Shown here one piece after another: positions 1 through 6,222 of a DNA stretch of 12,630 nucleotides. The translations under genes were made by a program, and so were the position numbers. The DNA is from Lachnospiraceae bacterium (GTDB taxonomy: Bacteria > Bacillota_A > Clostridia > Lachnospirales > Lachnospiraceae). The notes under the pieces were generated by a model, which was not told the DNA's origin, ran no database searches, and saw only the letters and a program-made list of their open reading frames with translations. The stretch's first letter is position 1; every line of letters begins with the position of its first letter. The stretch lies in the NCBI GenBank assembly GCA_017516285.1, contig JAFXDD010000023.1, positions 1 through 12,630 on the forward strand, read 5' to 3'.

Positions 1-1978
1 CGGAAGAAAGATATGCTACGGAAATACCTGTGTTTGTCAAATCAAAGTCCAAAGACATGGTGTAGTCCGGGAATTCTCCGGATGTAATTTCCAAGCTCGC
101 ATTTCCTTCCGTGCCATAATAGAATCCGCCATAAACCGGCACATCATCCACATAAGCCTTCACGCGATACAGGGCCATTTCCCCGGACGGAATTCCTGTA
201 ATATCGAAGGTAAGCTCTCCATTTCCATAGGCACTTACCGCCACCTCTTCCATGACTCCTTCTGCCACGGTTTCCCAAGTCTCACCCTGTTTTCTTTGGA
301 TTTCATACTCCTTCTTTAAAGTAATATCCTTGCTGGTATTGTTCCAGAAGTAACAGATGACCGTCTCATCCTCCTGAGTATAGCAACGTAGCTCCTCGGG
401 CAGATAAAACCTCTGGGAATACATGCGATAATCCTCTAAGGGCGCCTCCGTGACCGTAGGATGAGTAGCATTGCTCTTATCTCCAAAAAGCCTCCGCTCT
501 GTAAAAGTCACCTTGCCGCCATCTCCCTCTATAGGAATATAGATGTTGCTGCCATTGTATACCTGCAAACGGATGCTTTCCTCAAAAGCACCGTAAACAT
601 ATACTTCTGTACTATCCTCCCATGGCGTACCATTCACATCCATACAGCGTACATCATAAGTGGAACCATATTCATCCGAAGAAATCCGTAGGCAGAAATC
701 CGGATTCCCGTCATGATTATAATCATCAAAGATAACCGGAAAGCCTTCCCGATAGGTCATTACCACTGCACCCTGTCCATCAATGAAATTCACCGGGGAA
801 CTATACTTTTCATCCCCATCCGCATCATAATAATACTTATGCATATCCGTAGTGACCATATCCCCATCATACTCAGGACGACTACTATCCCCAATATCCA
901 TGAAAATCACCTTACCGTTAGCAAGCATCATTACATTATGGGACACACGGTAATGGCAGAGTCTGCTTTGATATCCCTGCTCCAGCCATGTCTTCACATT
1001 TTCCCTGTCATTCAGGAAATCATAGAAGGTCTTGTATACAAGTTCTTCTTCAGCGACTCCGTAAAGACCGTCTTTCAAACGGTCTGAGGTCAACATTGCA
1101 AAGGCCTCATCATAATCCGTCAGAGTACATACACCATCCTCCCAGCGGAAGCGGGCCAGAATCCCGGGGCCGAAGTAATAATGATAAAATGTATCATAAG
1201 TACCTTCCGCATAGAATACCGTATCCTCTTCTTCCGTAGGGGTTTCAAATGCCACATAACACACAAACTCCCTGCCGCCGTTTACCATACCGTCTCCATG
1301 GAACTCCCGATTCTCTGCCAGCTTGTCCGTAAAAGTATAGGAGGGCAACCTGTATTCATCGGTTCTTCCCCAAAGGCTGTCCAGCCAGGGCTTTACTACC
1401 TCTCTGGCCGTCTGCAGATATTCCTCCGGATTCTTAGGCTCCGGACAAACTACGGACAAGCCCCTCAATTCCTCCGAAGGGTTCCTATGGGCAGATACCG
1501 CAGCAGGTCTTTCTTCACAATACTCTTCAAATATCTGTGCTATACTGTCCGTAAAAGGATACTCCACTCCATCCAGTGAAACGTACCTGTCATTTTTGTC
1601 TCTGACAATGCGGATTTCATGCTCCTCTCCCCCAACAGAAAAGGTTAAAAGGTCCGCCATATTGTCTCGTTCTCTGATTAGAACCGGCTCCTCCTTCTGC
1701 AAATCCGTCCAGACTGTAAATAAATGGTTCCATTCCTCATAGGTCAATTCTTTTTCCCTACTATTGGCAGCGAAAACCTTATTCGTACTATCCAGCCACT
1801 CCTGCAGCTGTTTTGAATCTGCCACATCCTCCGGCGTATCGTTAGAAGACTCTTTCTCCTTGGATTCTTCTGTTTGCTCCACAGATTCGGATGTCACTTC
1901 TCTCTCTGTGGGCTCCGTCACCTTGCCACAGCCGGTTAACACCAGCATCATACATAATAAAACAAGTTTCTTCCTCAT
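1..1978 (-). CDS. Large secreted lipoprotein, 3' end outside window
   Basis: Reading the minus strand from ATG at 1978 gives 659 uninterrupted codons that leave the window at base 1, so the C-terminus is missing. The N-terminus is a classic lipoprotein signal: MRKK, a hydrophobic stretch, then a lipobox LTGC with Cys17 as the predicted lipidated residue. After it comes a Ser/Glu/Thr-rich linker (about residues 18-48) such as often tethers extracellular domains. The rest is soluble and acidic. Around residues 384 and 417 there are Asp-rich loops (DADGDE and DYNHDGNPD) that resemble EF-hand or FG-GAP-type calcium loops. The ribosome site AAGGGGGAAG lies close before the start. Several plus-strand ORFs over this stretch are antisense shadows. 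I do not recognise a named family. Surface location is well supported; function is unknown. Confidence 0.85.
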   Translation of the reverse strand, partial: MRKKLVLLCMMLVLTGCGKVTEPTEREVTSESVEQTEESKEKESSNDTPEDVADSKQLQEWLDSTNKVFAANSREKELTYEEWNHLFTVWTDLQKEEPVLIRERDNMADLLTFSVGGEEHEIRIVRDKNDRYVSLDGVEYPFTDSIAQIFEEYCEERPAAVSAHRNPSEELRGLSVVCPEPKNPEEYLQTAREVVKPWLDSLWGRTDEYRLPSYTFTDKLAENREFHGDGMVNGGREFVCYVAFETPTEEEDTVFYAEGTYDTFYHYYFGPGILARFRWEDGVCTLTDYDEAFAMLTSDRLKDGLYGVAEEELVYKTFYDFLNDRENVKTWLEQGYQSRLCHYRVSHNVMMLANGKVIFMDIGDSSRPEYDGDMVTTDMHKYYYDADGDEKYSSPVNFIDGQGAVVMTYREGFPVIFDDYNHDGNPDFCLRISSDEYGSTYDVRCMDVNGTPWEDSTEVYVYGAFEESIRLQVYNGSNIYIPIEGDGGKVTFTERRLFGDKSNATHPTVTEAPLEDYRMYSQRFYLPEELRCYTQEDETVICYFWNNTSKDITLKKEYEIQRKQGETWETVAEGVMEEVAVSAYGNGELTFDITGIPSGEMALYRVKAYVDDVPVYGGFYYGTEGNASLEITSGEFPDYTMSLDFDLTNTGISVAYLSS

Positions 1979-2019
1979 GCACTTCCCCCTTGCAATCTTG
2001 CTTACGCTTATTCGTTCTT

Positions 2020-2048
2020 ATTATACCGCTGTTTCTTCCACCTGGCAA
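2020..2048 (-). promoter_or_regulatory. Sigma-A-type promoter of the lipoprotein gene
   Basis: On the minus strand TTGCCA (2043-2048) and a perfect TATAAT (2020-2025) are separated by 17 bp, about 42 bp before the lipoprotein start. The -35 box begins only 9 bp beyond the rtcB stop codon. I see no terminator between them, so rtcB transcripts may also read into this gene. Confidence 0.75.
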
Positions 2049-2056
2049 ACAATTCC

Positions 2057-3196
2057 TTAATCCCTGCCACCGGCCTTGAAATTATAAACCGGCTTAATCA
2101 CCCTATCAATCTCCACCGTATCTCCGATGACCTCCATGATATCCTGAAGCTTACGATAAGCGAAAGGGGACTCGTCCAAGGTATCCTTGCTCACGCATAC
2201 AGAGTGAATGCCCTTCATGGACTCCTTAAACTCTGCCACGGTATGATGCTCCTTCACCTCACTACGTCTGTAAATACGGCCGGAGCCATGGGGTGCGGAA
2301 CAATTCCAGTCCTCATTGCCCTTGCCGGTGCCTAAGATGATGCCGTCCCTCATATTGATGGGGATAATCACCTTTTCCCCGTCCAAGGCACGGATGGCAC
2401 CCTTTCGCAGCATGGGCACCTGACCGGAGAAGTCCACATAATTGTGGATACAGGCATAGGATTCTGCCACCTTCCACTTCATACCGCTGACAATGGCCTC
2501 TATCATAGCCTCTCTGTTAATGGCTGCATATTCCTGCACCAAAGCCAGGTCATGCAGATAATCCTGTAAGAGCTCTCCGCTTAAGCAAGTTAAAAGATAA
2601 GGCGCATGACCGCCCTGCTTCTTTTCATGCTGCATCTTCTGGCCTGTACGCAGATAAAAATCCGTCACTTCCATGCCAAGATGCCTGCTGCCGGAGTGAA
2701 TCACCAGATAAAAATCGCCCTCTGCATCCTTGTCCACTTCGATGAAATGATTGCCGCCGCCCAAAGTACCGATACTTTTCTCCGCTTTAGCGGAATCAAT
2801 GGCCTTGTAGCACTTCAGCTCCCGCAGGTCGATTCTATCAGCGTATTTGTGAATCTTCTTCCGCACATTGCCGCCCACCGGCACCTGCTCACGAATCACC
2901 GTATCCAGCTTCTGGCACTCCACATTCTTGGTCTTTATCTTCGCCAAAGTCATGCCGCAACCCATATCCACGCCTACCAAACTGGGCAGCAGGCTGTCTC
3001 CTACTGTCATGGTCAGACCAATGGTACCCACCTTGCCGGGGTGCACGTCCGGCATCACACGGATTTTGCTTCCCTGTGCACTGGGATGGTCACAAATCAT
3101 CTGTAATTGTTTTCTTGCATATTCATCAATTGCGTATTCTTCATTATTTGTTGTATAAACGATTGCATTTGTATATTTGCCGTAAATTGTTATCAT
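2057..3196 (-). CDS. rtcB: RNA ligase RtcB (3'-phosphate/5'-OH RNA ligase)
   Basis: The 379-residue protein has the full RtcB motif set. RtcB joins RNA 2',3'-cyclic phosphate or 3'-phosphate ends to 5'-hydroxyl ends using Mn2+ and GTP, through a GMP-histidine intermediate. Visible motifs in order are MPDVHPGK (48-55), GVDMGCGM with metal ligands Asp77 and Cys80, GTLGGGNHFIE with His150, HSGSRHLG with His167, HN at 251-252, and NCSAPHGSGR with the predicted guanylylated His303. Length fits the short bacterial RtcB form. The start is supported by GAAAGGAAG just upstream. No rtcA, archease, prfH or Ro-protein gene is adjacent. In bacteria RtcB typically repairs RNAs cut by toxins or stress nucleases, so the long structured leader upstream could couple its expression to RNA damage or translation state; that is inference. 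Confidence 0.97.
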   Translation of the reverse strand: MITIYGKYTNAIVYTTNNEEYAIDEYARKQLQMICDHPSAQGSKIRVMPDVHPGKVGTIGLTMTVGDSLLPSLVGVDMGCGMTLAKIKTKNVECQKLDTVIREQVPVGGNVRKKIHKYADRIDLRELKCYKAIDSAKAEKSIGTLGGGNHFIEVDKDAEGDFYLVIHSGSRHLGMEVTDFYLRTGQKMQHEKKQGGHAPYLLTCLSGELLQDYLHDLALVQEYAAINREAMIEAIVSGMKWKVAESYACIHNYVDFSGQVPMLRKGAIRALDGEKVIIPINMRDGIILGTGKGNEDWNCSAPHGSGRIYRRSEVKEHHTVAEFKESMKGIHSVCVSKDTLDESPFAYRKLQDIMEVIGDTVEIDRVIKPVYNFKAGGRD

Positions 3197-3218
3197 ATAA
3201 ATCTTCCTTTCTCTCTGA

Positions 3219-3248
3219 AATATACCTATTCAGACCCTCAATGCGCAA
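3219..3248 (-). promoter_or_regulatory. rtcB: Possible rtcB-proximal promoter
   Basis: TTGCGC (3243-3248) and TATATT (3219-3224) lie 18 bp apart on the minus strand, with the -10 box about 20 bp before the rtcB start. The -35 match is weak. The boxes overlap the closing helix of the structured element. If real, this would let rtcB be transcribed independently of the upstream terminator. Confidence 0.3.
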
Positions 3249-3375
3249 AATCGCCTTTGCAAGGCTTTCCTTTTGCTTATTGAGGGATGCTCGCCATATA
3301 AATCCACAAAACCAGTCCTGTACAAGCAAGCTTGTACAGCCTGTATTTGTAGATTTGCATGGCTCTGAATAGGTA
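3223..3375 (-). ncRNA. Structured three-way-junction element in the rtcB leader (riboregulator or MITE)
   Basis: A 153-nt element is bounded by a perfect 12-bp inverted repeat, TACCTATTCAGA (3223-3234) with TCTGAATAGGTA (3364-3375). Two long arms fold inside it. One arm pairs 3235-3242 with 3279-3286, 3245-3250 with 3271-3276, and 3253-3257 with 3261-3265 around a 3-nt loop. The other pairs 3293-3297 with 3359-3363, 3300-3310 with 3346-3356, and 3318-3326 with 3331-3339 around a 4-nt loop. At one position (3305 with 3351) the minus-strand RNA forms a U-G wobble where the plus-strand RNA would have a C-A mismatch. This mildly favours the RNA sense of rtcB. The repeat ends begin with TA, which also fits a TA-duplicating mobile element (IS630/mariner-type MITE). 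I match it to no known RNA family; hammerhead core motifs are absent. Confidence 0.55.
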
Positions 3376-3376
3376 C

Positions 3377-3401
3377 AAAAAAGCACCCTATTACAGGTGC
3401 T
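3377..3401 (-). terminator. Intrinsic terminator in the rtcB leader
   Basis: On the minus strand AGCACC and GGTGCT form a 6-bp stem (3396-3401 with 3382-3387) with an 8-nt loop, followed directly by six T. It lies downstream of the 23-codon leader ORF and upstream of the branched element and rtcB, which is the position of an attenuator. Confidence 0.7.
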
Positions 3402-3476
3402 GATTGTCGGCAAAATATACACTTCAAAAAGCAGGATTCCAAACGCTCCCACTATCTATTTGCAAGGACAATCAGC
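3399..3476 (-). promoter_or_regulatory. Possible antiterminator helix of an attenuator
   Basis: GCTGATTGTC (3467-3476, inside the leader ORF) is perfectly complementary to GACAATCAGC (3399-3408). The latter shares three bases (3399-3401) with the 5' arm of the terminator stem, so the two helices cannot both form completely. Ribosome position on the leader ORF would then decide which forms. The 10-bp perfect match is seen; the regulatory role is inferred. Confidence 0.45.
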
Positions 3477-3523
3477 CCCTGATTACATCTTATGAAATTA
3501 TTGCATGAAATAATCTGCTGCAT
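3452..3523 (-). CDS. Putative 23-residue leader peptide upstream of rtcB
   Basis: A 23-codon ORF begins MQQIISC and ends VLANR before TAG. It follows a perfect AAGGAGG with 5-nt spacing (3529-3535) and lies about 60 nt after the predicted transcription start. It is too short for ordinary gene calling. Composition is mixed, with two Cys and four Asn, and there is no long run of a single amino acid as in classical amino-acid attenuators. The last third of the ORF encodes one strand of the possible antiterminator. It could instead be a small functional peptide or an accidental ORF, but the ribosome site is as good as any in the window. Confidence 0.5.
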   Translation of the reverse strand: MQQIISCNNFIRCNQGLIVLANR

Positions 3524-3557
3524 CTTGTCCTCCTTATCGAGCTGGGTTTACAGTAAC

Positions 3558-3594
3558 ATACTAAGGGTCGTGCTCCCTTGTTGACCCTTAGTAT
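3558..3594. promoter_or_regulatory. Inverted repeat over the leader promoter, likely operator
   Basis: ATACTAAGGGTC (3558-3569) and GACCCTTAGTAT (3583-3594) form a perfect 12-bp inverted repeat with a 13-bp spacer. One arm covers the -10 box and the predicted start, the other lies in the early transcribed region. Because half of the repeat overlaps the -10 box and is not transcribed, a DNA operator fits better than an RNA hairpin. The neighbouring XRE protein is one possible binder, but nothing shows this directly. Confidence 0.55.
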
Positions 3595-3618
3595 ATCGGC
3601 TGTTTTGCAAAAAGTCAA
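3590..3618 (-). promoter_or_regulatory. Promoter of the rtcB leader transcript
   Basis: TTGACT (3613-3618) and TATACT (3590-3595) are separated by 17 bp on the minus strand. Transcription should start near 3583, giving a leader of about 390 nt before the rtcB start. Confidence 0.75.
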
Positions 3619-3637
3619 TAGACTCCCGGTATAATTT

Positions 3638-3666
3638 CTCCCGTCCGCTTCACAAACGGACGGGAG
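3638..3666 (-). terminator. Strong hairpin after the XRE gene, possible terminator
   Basis: A 10-bp GC-rich stem pairs 3638-3647 (CTCCCGTCCG) with 3657-3666 (CGGACGGGAG) around a 9-nt loop, only 6 bp beyond the XRE stop codon. The minus-strand sequence after it (AAATTAT) lacks a proper T run, so termination may be partial or the hairpin may protect the 3' end. A second CCGGGAGTC copy at 3621-3629 offers an alternative pairing with GACTCCCG at 3661-3668. Confidence 0.5.
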
Positions 3667-3672
3667 TCAATA

Positions 3673-4131
3673 TTACTCTTCGTATTCAGCTTCTAATTCT
3701 GCTTCTATTTCTACCACCTGCTCTTCTACTTTCATCTCCACTGTCTCTGAAGTTGAAAAATTAGCACTGAAAAGCACTGCTCCTAAAATCGCCAGTAAAA
3801 TATTAATTCCTATAAACACGGCAAAAATAATCCCTATGGTCTTCCAAATCCGATGGGCCCTCCGATTCTTAATCACCAGCTGCTCATTGATACGGGCCAG
3901 CTGCTCCACCACCTCATCGTTTTTCTGTTCACTTGCTATAGGGGCTCCCAGCAGCTCCTTTACATCTACCTCCAGCACGTCCGCCAGTCTTTGCAGGACT
4001 TCCGCATCCGGCACGGAGAATCCTTTCTCCCATTTAGATACGGTCTGACGCACTACATTGATTCGGGCTGCCAGCTCCTCCTGTGTATATCCTTTATTCT
4101 TTCGTAAGGACTTAATATTGTCACTCAGCAT
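3673..4131 (-). CDS. XRE-family regulator with C-terminal membrane helix
   Basis: The protein has an N-terminal Cro/C1-type helix-turn-helix (about residues 5-60, with YTQEELAARINV and RQTVSKWEKG). A charged linker follows, then one hydrophobic segment (about 98-123) and a very acidic tail (Glu-rich, 133-152). I chose ATG at 4131 (152 residues). The upstream in-frame GTG at 4140 overlaps the AGGAGG ribosome site, which instead spaces well to the ATG. A DNA-binding domain fixed to the membrane suggests sensing of an envelope state through the tail or a membrane partner. The small membrane protein encoded just upstream is a candidate partner. Target genes cannot be read from the sequence. Confidence 0.88.
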   Translation of the reverse strand: MLSDNIKSLRKNKGYTQEELAARINVVRQTVSKWEKGFSVPDAEVLQRLADVLEVDVKELLGAPIASEQKNDEVVEQLARINEQLVIKNRRAHRIWKTIGIIFAVFIGINILLAILGAVLFSANFSTSETVEMKVEEQVVEIEAELEAEYEE

Positions 4132-4160
4132 ATCCGCCACCTCCTGTTTTTCATAGCCCT

Positions 4161-4189
4161 ATAATAAAGATATGCCGGTATATAAGCAA
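4161..4189 (-). promoter_or_regulatory. Promoter of the XRE gene
   Basis: TTGCTT (4184-4189) and TATTAT (4161-4166) are 17 bp apart on the minus strand, about 30 bp before the chosen start. The -35 box lies immediately downstream of the stop of the upstream membrane-protein gene. Confidence 0.55.
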
Positions 4190-4199
4190 GCAATGCAAA

Positions 4200-4475
4200 T
4201 TAACATTCCCCTAAAAGCCTCTGTTCCCAGCGATATTTATGTATCAGATACACAAACCATATTATGGTGGCAAATAATATCGCCCCACCTAATCCTATCA
4301 TCCAGCCGGTCTCATTGGCAATACCCAAACCGATTAACAATCCGCTGCCACCGAATAATCCCACCAACATCAGGCAGGTGAGAAAGATTCTGATTGGTCT
4401 GGGAACCTCCGGTACTAACTGCACCAGTATTTCAAAGAATAAATCTACAACAATTTCAATTATATCGTCCAACAT
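4200..4475 (-). CDS. Small membrane protein, two helices, unknown function
   Basis: This is a 91-residue protein with an acidic amphipathic N-terminus (LDDIIEIVVDLFFEIL), a Pro-rich turn (PEVPRP), and two Gly-rich membrane segments at about 29-51 and 57-78. The C-terminal end is short and basic. GGGAGGG precedes the start with good spacing. It has its own promoter and reads toward the XRE gene on the same strand, so the two may be co-expressed. I do not recognise a family. Confidence 0.75.
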   Translation of the reverse strand: MLDDIIEIVVDLFFEILVQLVPEVPRPIRIFLTCLMLVGLFGGSGLLIGLGIANETGWMIGLGGAILFATIIWFVYLIHKYRWEQRLLGEC

Positions 4476-4523
4476 ACGATTTCCCTCCCGGCCTGAAGCT
4501 TAATGATAGTTACTGTTACAACC

Positions 4524-4553
4524 ATTATAGGTCACTGCCTAAGGCGGGAACAA
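4524..4553 (-). promoter_or_regulatory. Promoter of the small membrane protein gene
   Basis: A perfect TATAAT (4524-4529) lies 18 bp from TTGTTC (4548-4553) on the minus strand, about 50 bp before the start. The -35 box directly abuts the tandem terminators of the upstream operon, marking a clean transcription-unit border. Confidence 0.6.
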
Positions 4554-4555
4554 TG

Positions 4556-4578
4556 AAAAAAGTGCCACGTTAGGACAC
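4556..4578 (-). terminator. Second of two tandem terminators
   Basis: On the minus strand GTGTCC and GGCAC form a 5-bp stem with one bulged T around TAACGT (4562-4578), followed by six T (4556-4561). It backs up the stronger terminator just upstream. Confidence 0.45.
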
Positions 4579-4588
4579 CTTAACGTTC

Positions 4589-4611
4589 AAAAAACGGCAC
4601 CTGTCGGTGCC
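4589..4611 (-). terminator. Intrinsic terminator of the LytTR-ABC operon
   Basis: GGCACC and GGTGCC (4606-4611 with 4596-4601) form a stem with a 4-nt loop and are followed by GTTTTTT on the minus strand. It lies 15 bp beyond the stop of the last operon gene. On the plus strand ATTTTTG also follows the stem, so it may work in both directions. Confidence 0.8.
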
Positions 4612-4625
4612 ATTTTTGAATTTGT

Positions 4626-5177
4626 CTATTTTAATATACTCAAATCATCTATAGATTCTTTTTTCTCGATGGTAATCACACGATCTCTTTCCCCTTTTCT
4701 GGTACAGGAAAGCTCAAATACCTTGGTATTTTCCGTCACGCTTTCCACGTTGTAAACATTACCGTTAGCAATAAGATAATAACCGGTTCCTTCCAAGGTC
4801 CAAAGGATTTCGCTTCCCTTCAGCCAACCCATGCTAAGGAATATTCCGATGGCAGCTACATAAAAGATACCATTAATATTAATCAGATGATTCACTATCA
4901 ATAAGCCAACCACATGAAACAACACCAATAGAACAATCTGTCTTACCAATCGATATTCGAATACCTGGATTTTATGGGCTTTCCACTTGGCACACAGATA
5001 AAACTGCTGCACCACAGAGGCTTCTCCCAGGGCAATCACAATCACTGCAATAATTCCCACAGCCAAACCTATGCCGAAATCCATTTGAGCATTCATCTGC
5101 TGCCAATATCCAAAAAGGAAAAATAACACAACATTCCAAACCAGCATTATCACGAAAAACACATTCTTCTTTAACAT
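4626..5177 (-). CDS. Membrane protein, four helices plus soluble tail, unknown
   Basis: This is a 183-residue protein with hydrophobic segments at about 5-24, 33-54, 79-99 and 102-118, then a soluble C-terminal domain of about 60 residues with alternating strands and a charged end. It starts inside the acyltransferase gene (7-bp overlap, ATGTTAA) and uses that gene's GGAGG as ribosome site, so the two are translationally coupled. It is the last gene of the operon. I do not recognise the family with confidence. Confidence 0.8.
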   Translation of the reverse strand: MLKKNVFFVIMLVWNVVLFFLFGYWQQMNAQMDFGIGLAVGIIAVIVIALGEASVVQQFYLCAKWKAHKIQVFEYRLVRQIVLLVLFHVVGLLIVNHLININGIFYVAAIGIFLSMGWLKGSEILWTLEGTGYYLIANGNVYNVESVTENTKVFELSCTRKGERDRVITIEKKESIDDLSILK

Positions 5178-6187
5178 ACTACATTACCTCCCTTGGTCTC
5201 TTTCCCTCTAAAAAGCTTCAATATCCATCCCGTCAGATAAGTCAAAACAGCCGCAAACACAAGGGTCGCCACCAGACTTAAGATATAGTAGGGGACGGGC
5301 TTCACCTCCGCAAATACCTTCAGGAAAAAGGATTGCACCACATAAAGCACCGCATGATGGCACAGATAAATGCCATACTCGATTTTGCTTAAATAGTGTA
5401 TCACCGGATTCTCACGCTTTAGAAAAACGCCCAAGCGCATAATAATCATAAAAATGCACAAGGCCATCACATTCTTTCGAAGCAGTAAAGAACCGGGAAG
5501 CTCCACAGCAAACAACAAAGTGGCTAAGATTAATACACTCACCCACAGATACCAGGGTAGTTTCTCCAGTCTTTCCTGGAAATGATACAGCATCATACCC
5601 AGCCAGAACATACTGATACCGGTTATCAGGTGAGCATCATCGGGAAAAGGTCCCCAGGTAAATATCAGGTTCAATACGTATAACCCGAAAATCAGCACAC
5701 TGCCAAATAGCTTACTCTTACGATACAAAAATTGTAATATGGGAAACAGCAGATATATACCCAGGATGACGGCGGTGTACCATTCACCCACCAGGGCACC
5801 GTTGGATACTCCCACAAAGTTCAGATAATTATCGATACCCAGAACCGTAAAAATCATACGCCAAGGTGCCAGCCCTGCCAGCACCTGATTCTGCAGAATC
5901 ACTCTGTGACCGAAAAACACTAAGAAATAACACAGATAAAAGGCCGGGAATATGGCCAGCCAACGCTTTGCATAAAAGCGTTTTATATCCAACTTCTCCC
6001 CGTAATTGCGGGCCAGACAGTTGCCGGATATGAGGAAGAACAAGGTGGTACCCACACATCCCCAATCACCGTTTTTAAAGCCAAATAGTAAACCCTGCCG
6101 CTCCAGGATAATCACCAAATGAAAGTGAAAGACCATAAAAATCGCTATAATCCGCAGAATATCCAGGTATTTCTTCTTCTCCTTCAT
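5171..6187 (-). CDS. Acyltransferase-3 family membrane O-acyltransferase
   Basis: This 338-residue, strongly hydrophobic protein opens with the signature of the OafA-like acyltransferase-3 family: KKYLDILRIIAIFMVFHFH (6-24 region, with His21 and His23), then TTLFFLISG near residues 47-55. Members move acyl groups, often acetyl, onto sugars, peptidoglycan, teichoic acids or small secreted compounds. About ten membrane segments are apparent. The start follows AAGGAGAG. It lies 35 bp after the ABC permease and overlaps the next gene, so it belongs to the LytTR operon. The acceptor is unknown; context suggests an envelope component or a compound handled by the ABC transporter. Confidence 0.88.
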   Translation of the reverse strand: MKEKKKYLDILRIIAIFMVFHFHLVIILERQGLLFGFKNGDWGCVGTTLFFLISGNCLARNYGEKLDIKRFYAKRWLAIFPAFYLCYFLVFFGHRVILQNQVLAGLAPWRMIFTVLGIDNYLNFVGVSNGALVGEWYTAVILGIYLLFPILQFLYRKSKLFGSVLIFGLYVLNLIFTWGPFPDDAHLITGISMFWLGMMLYHFQERLEKLPWYLWVSVLILATLLFAVELPGSLLLRKNVMALCIFMIIMRLGVFLKRENPVIHYLSKIEYGIYLCHHAVLYVVQSFFLKVFAEVKPVPYYILSLVATLVFAAVLTYLTGWILKLFRGKETKGGNVVC

Positions 6188-6222
6188 GGGCTCTCTCCTT
6201 GCAGTGTTCTTACTTCATCTGC

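Noticed and set aside
461..1579. Chain of plus-strand ORFs of 76-132 codons
   Set aside because: They are all antisense to the continuous lipoprotein reading frame, which has a lipobox, ribosome site and promoter.
1842..2048. 68-codon minus-strand ORF at the lipoprotein 5' end
   Set aside because: It is in another frame over the lipoprotein start and promoter. The lipoprotein frame has the better start, ribosome site and signal peptide.
3223..3375. Hammerhead or other self-cleaving ribozyme, or a tRNA-like RNA, as RtcB substrate
   Set aside because: The junction shape invited this idea, but CTGATGA/GAAA core motifs are absent on both strands, and there is no T-loop, anticodon arm or CCA-type end. 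A new ribozyme class cannot be excluded by eye.
3144..3452. 102-codon minus-strand ORF upstream of rtcB
   Set aside because: It starts at a GTG without a ribosome site, runs through the terminator and the three-way-junction element, and overlaps the rtcB start. The composition looks like translated structured DNA.
3601..3636. Plus-strand promoter (TTGCAA and TATAAT) facing the XRE gene antisense
   Set aside because: Spacing is 19 bp, and no plus-strand gene follows. Chance in AT-rich intergenic DNA is more likely.
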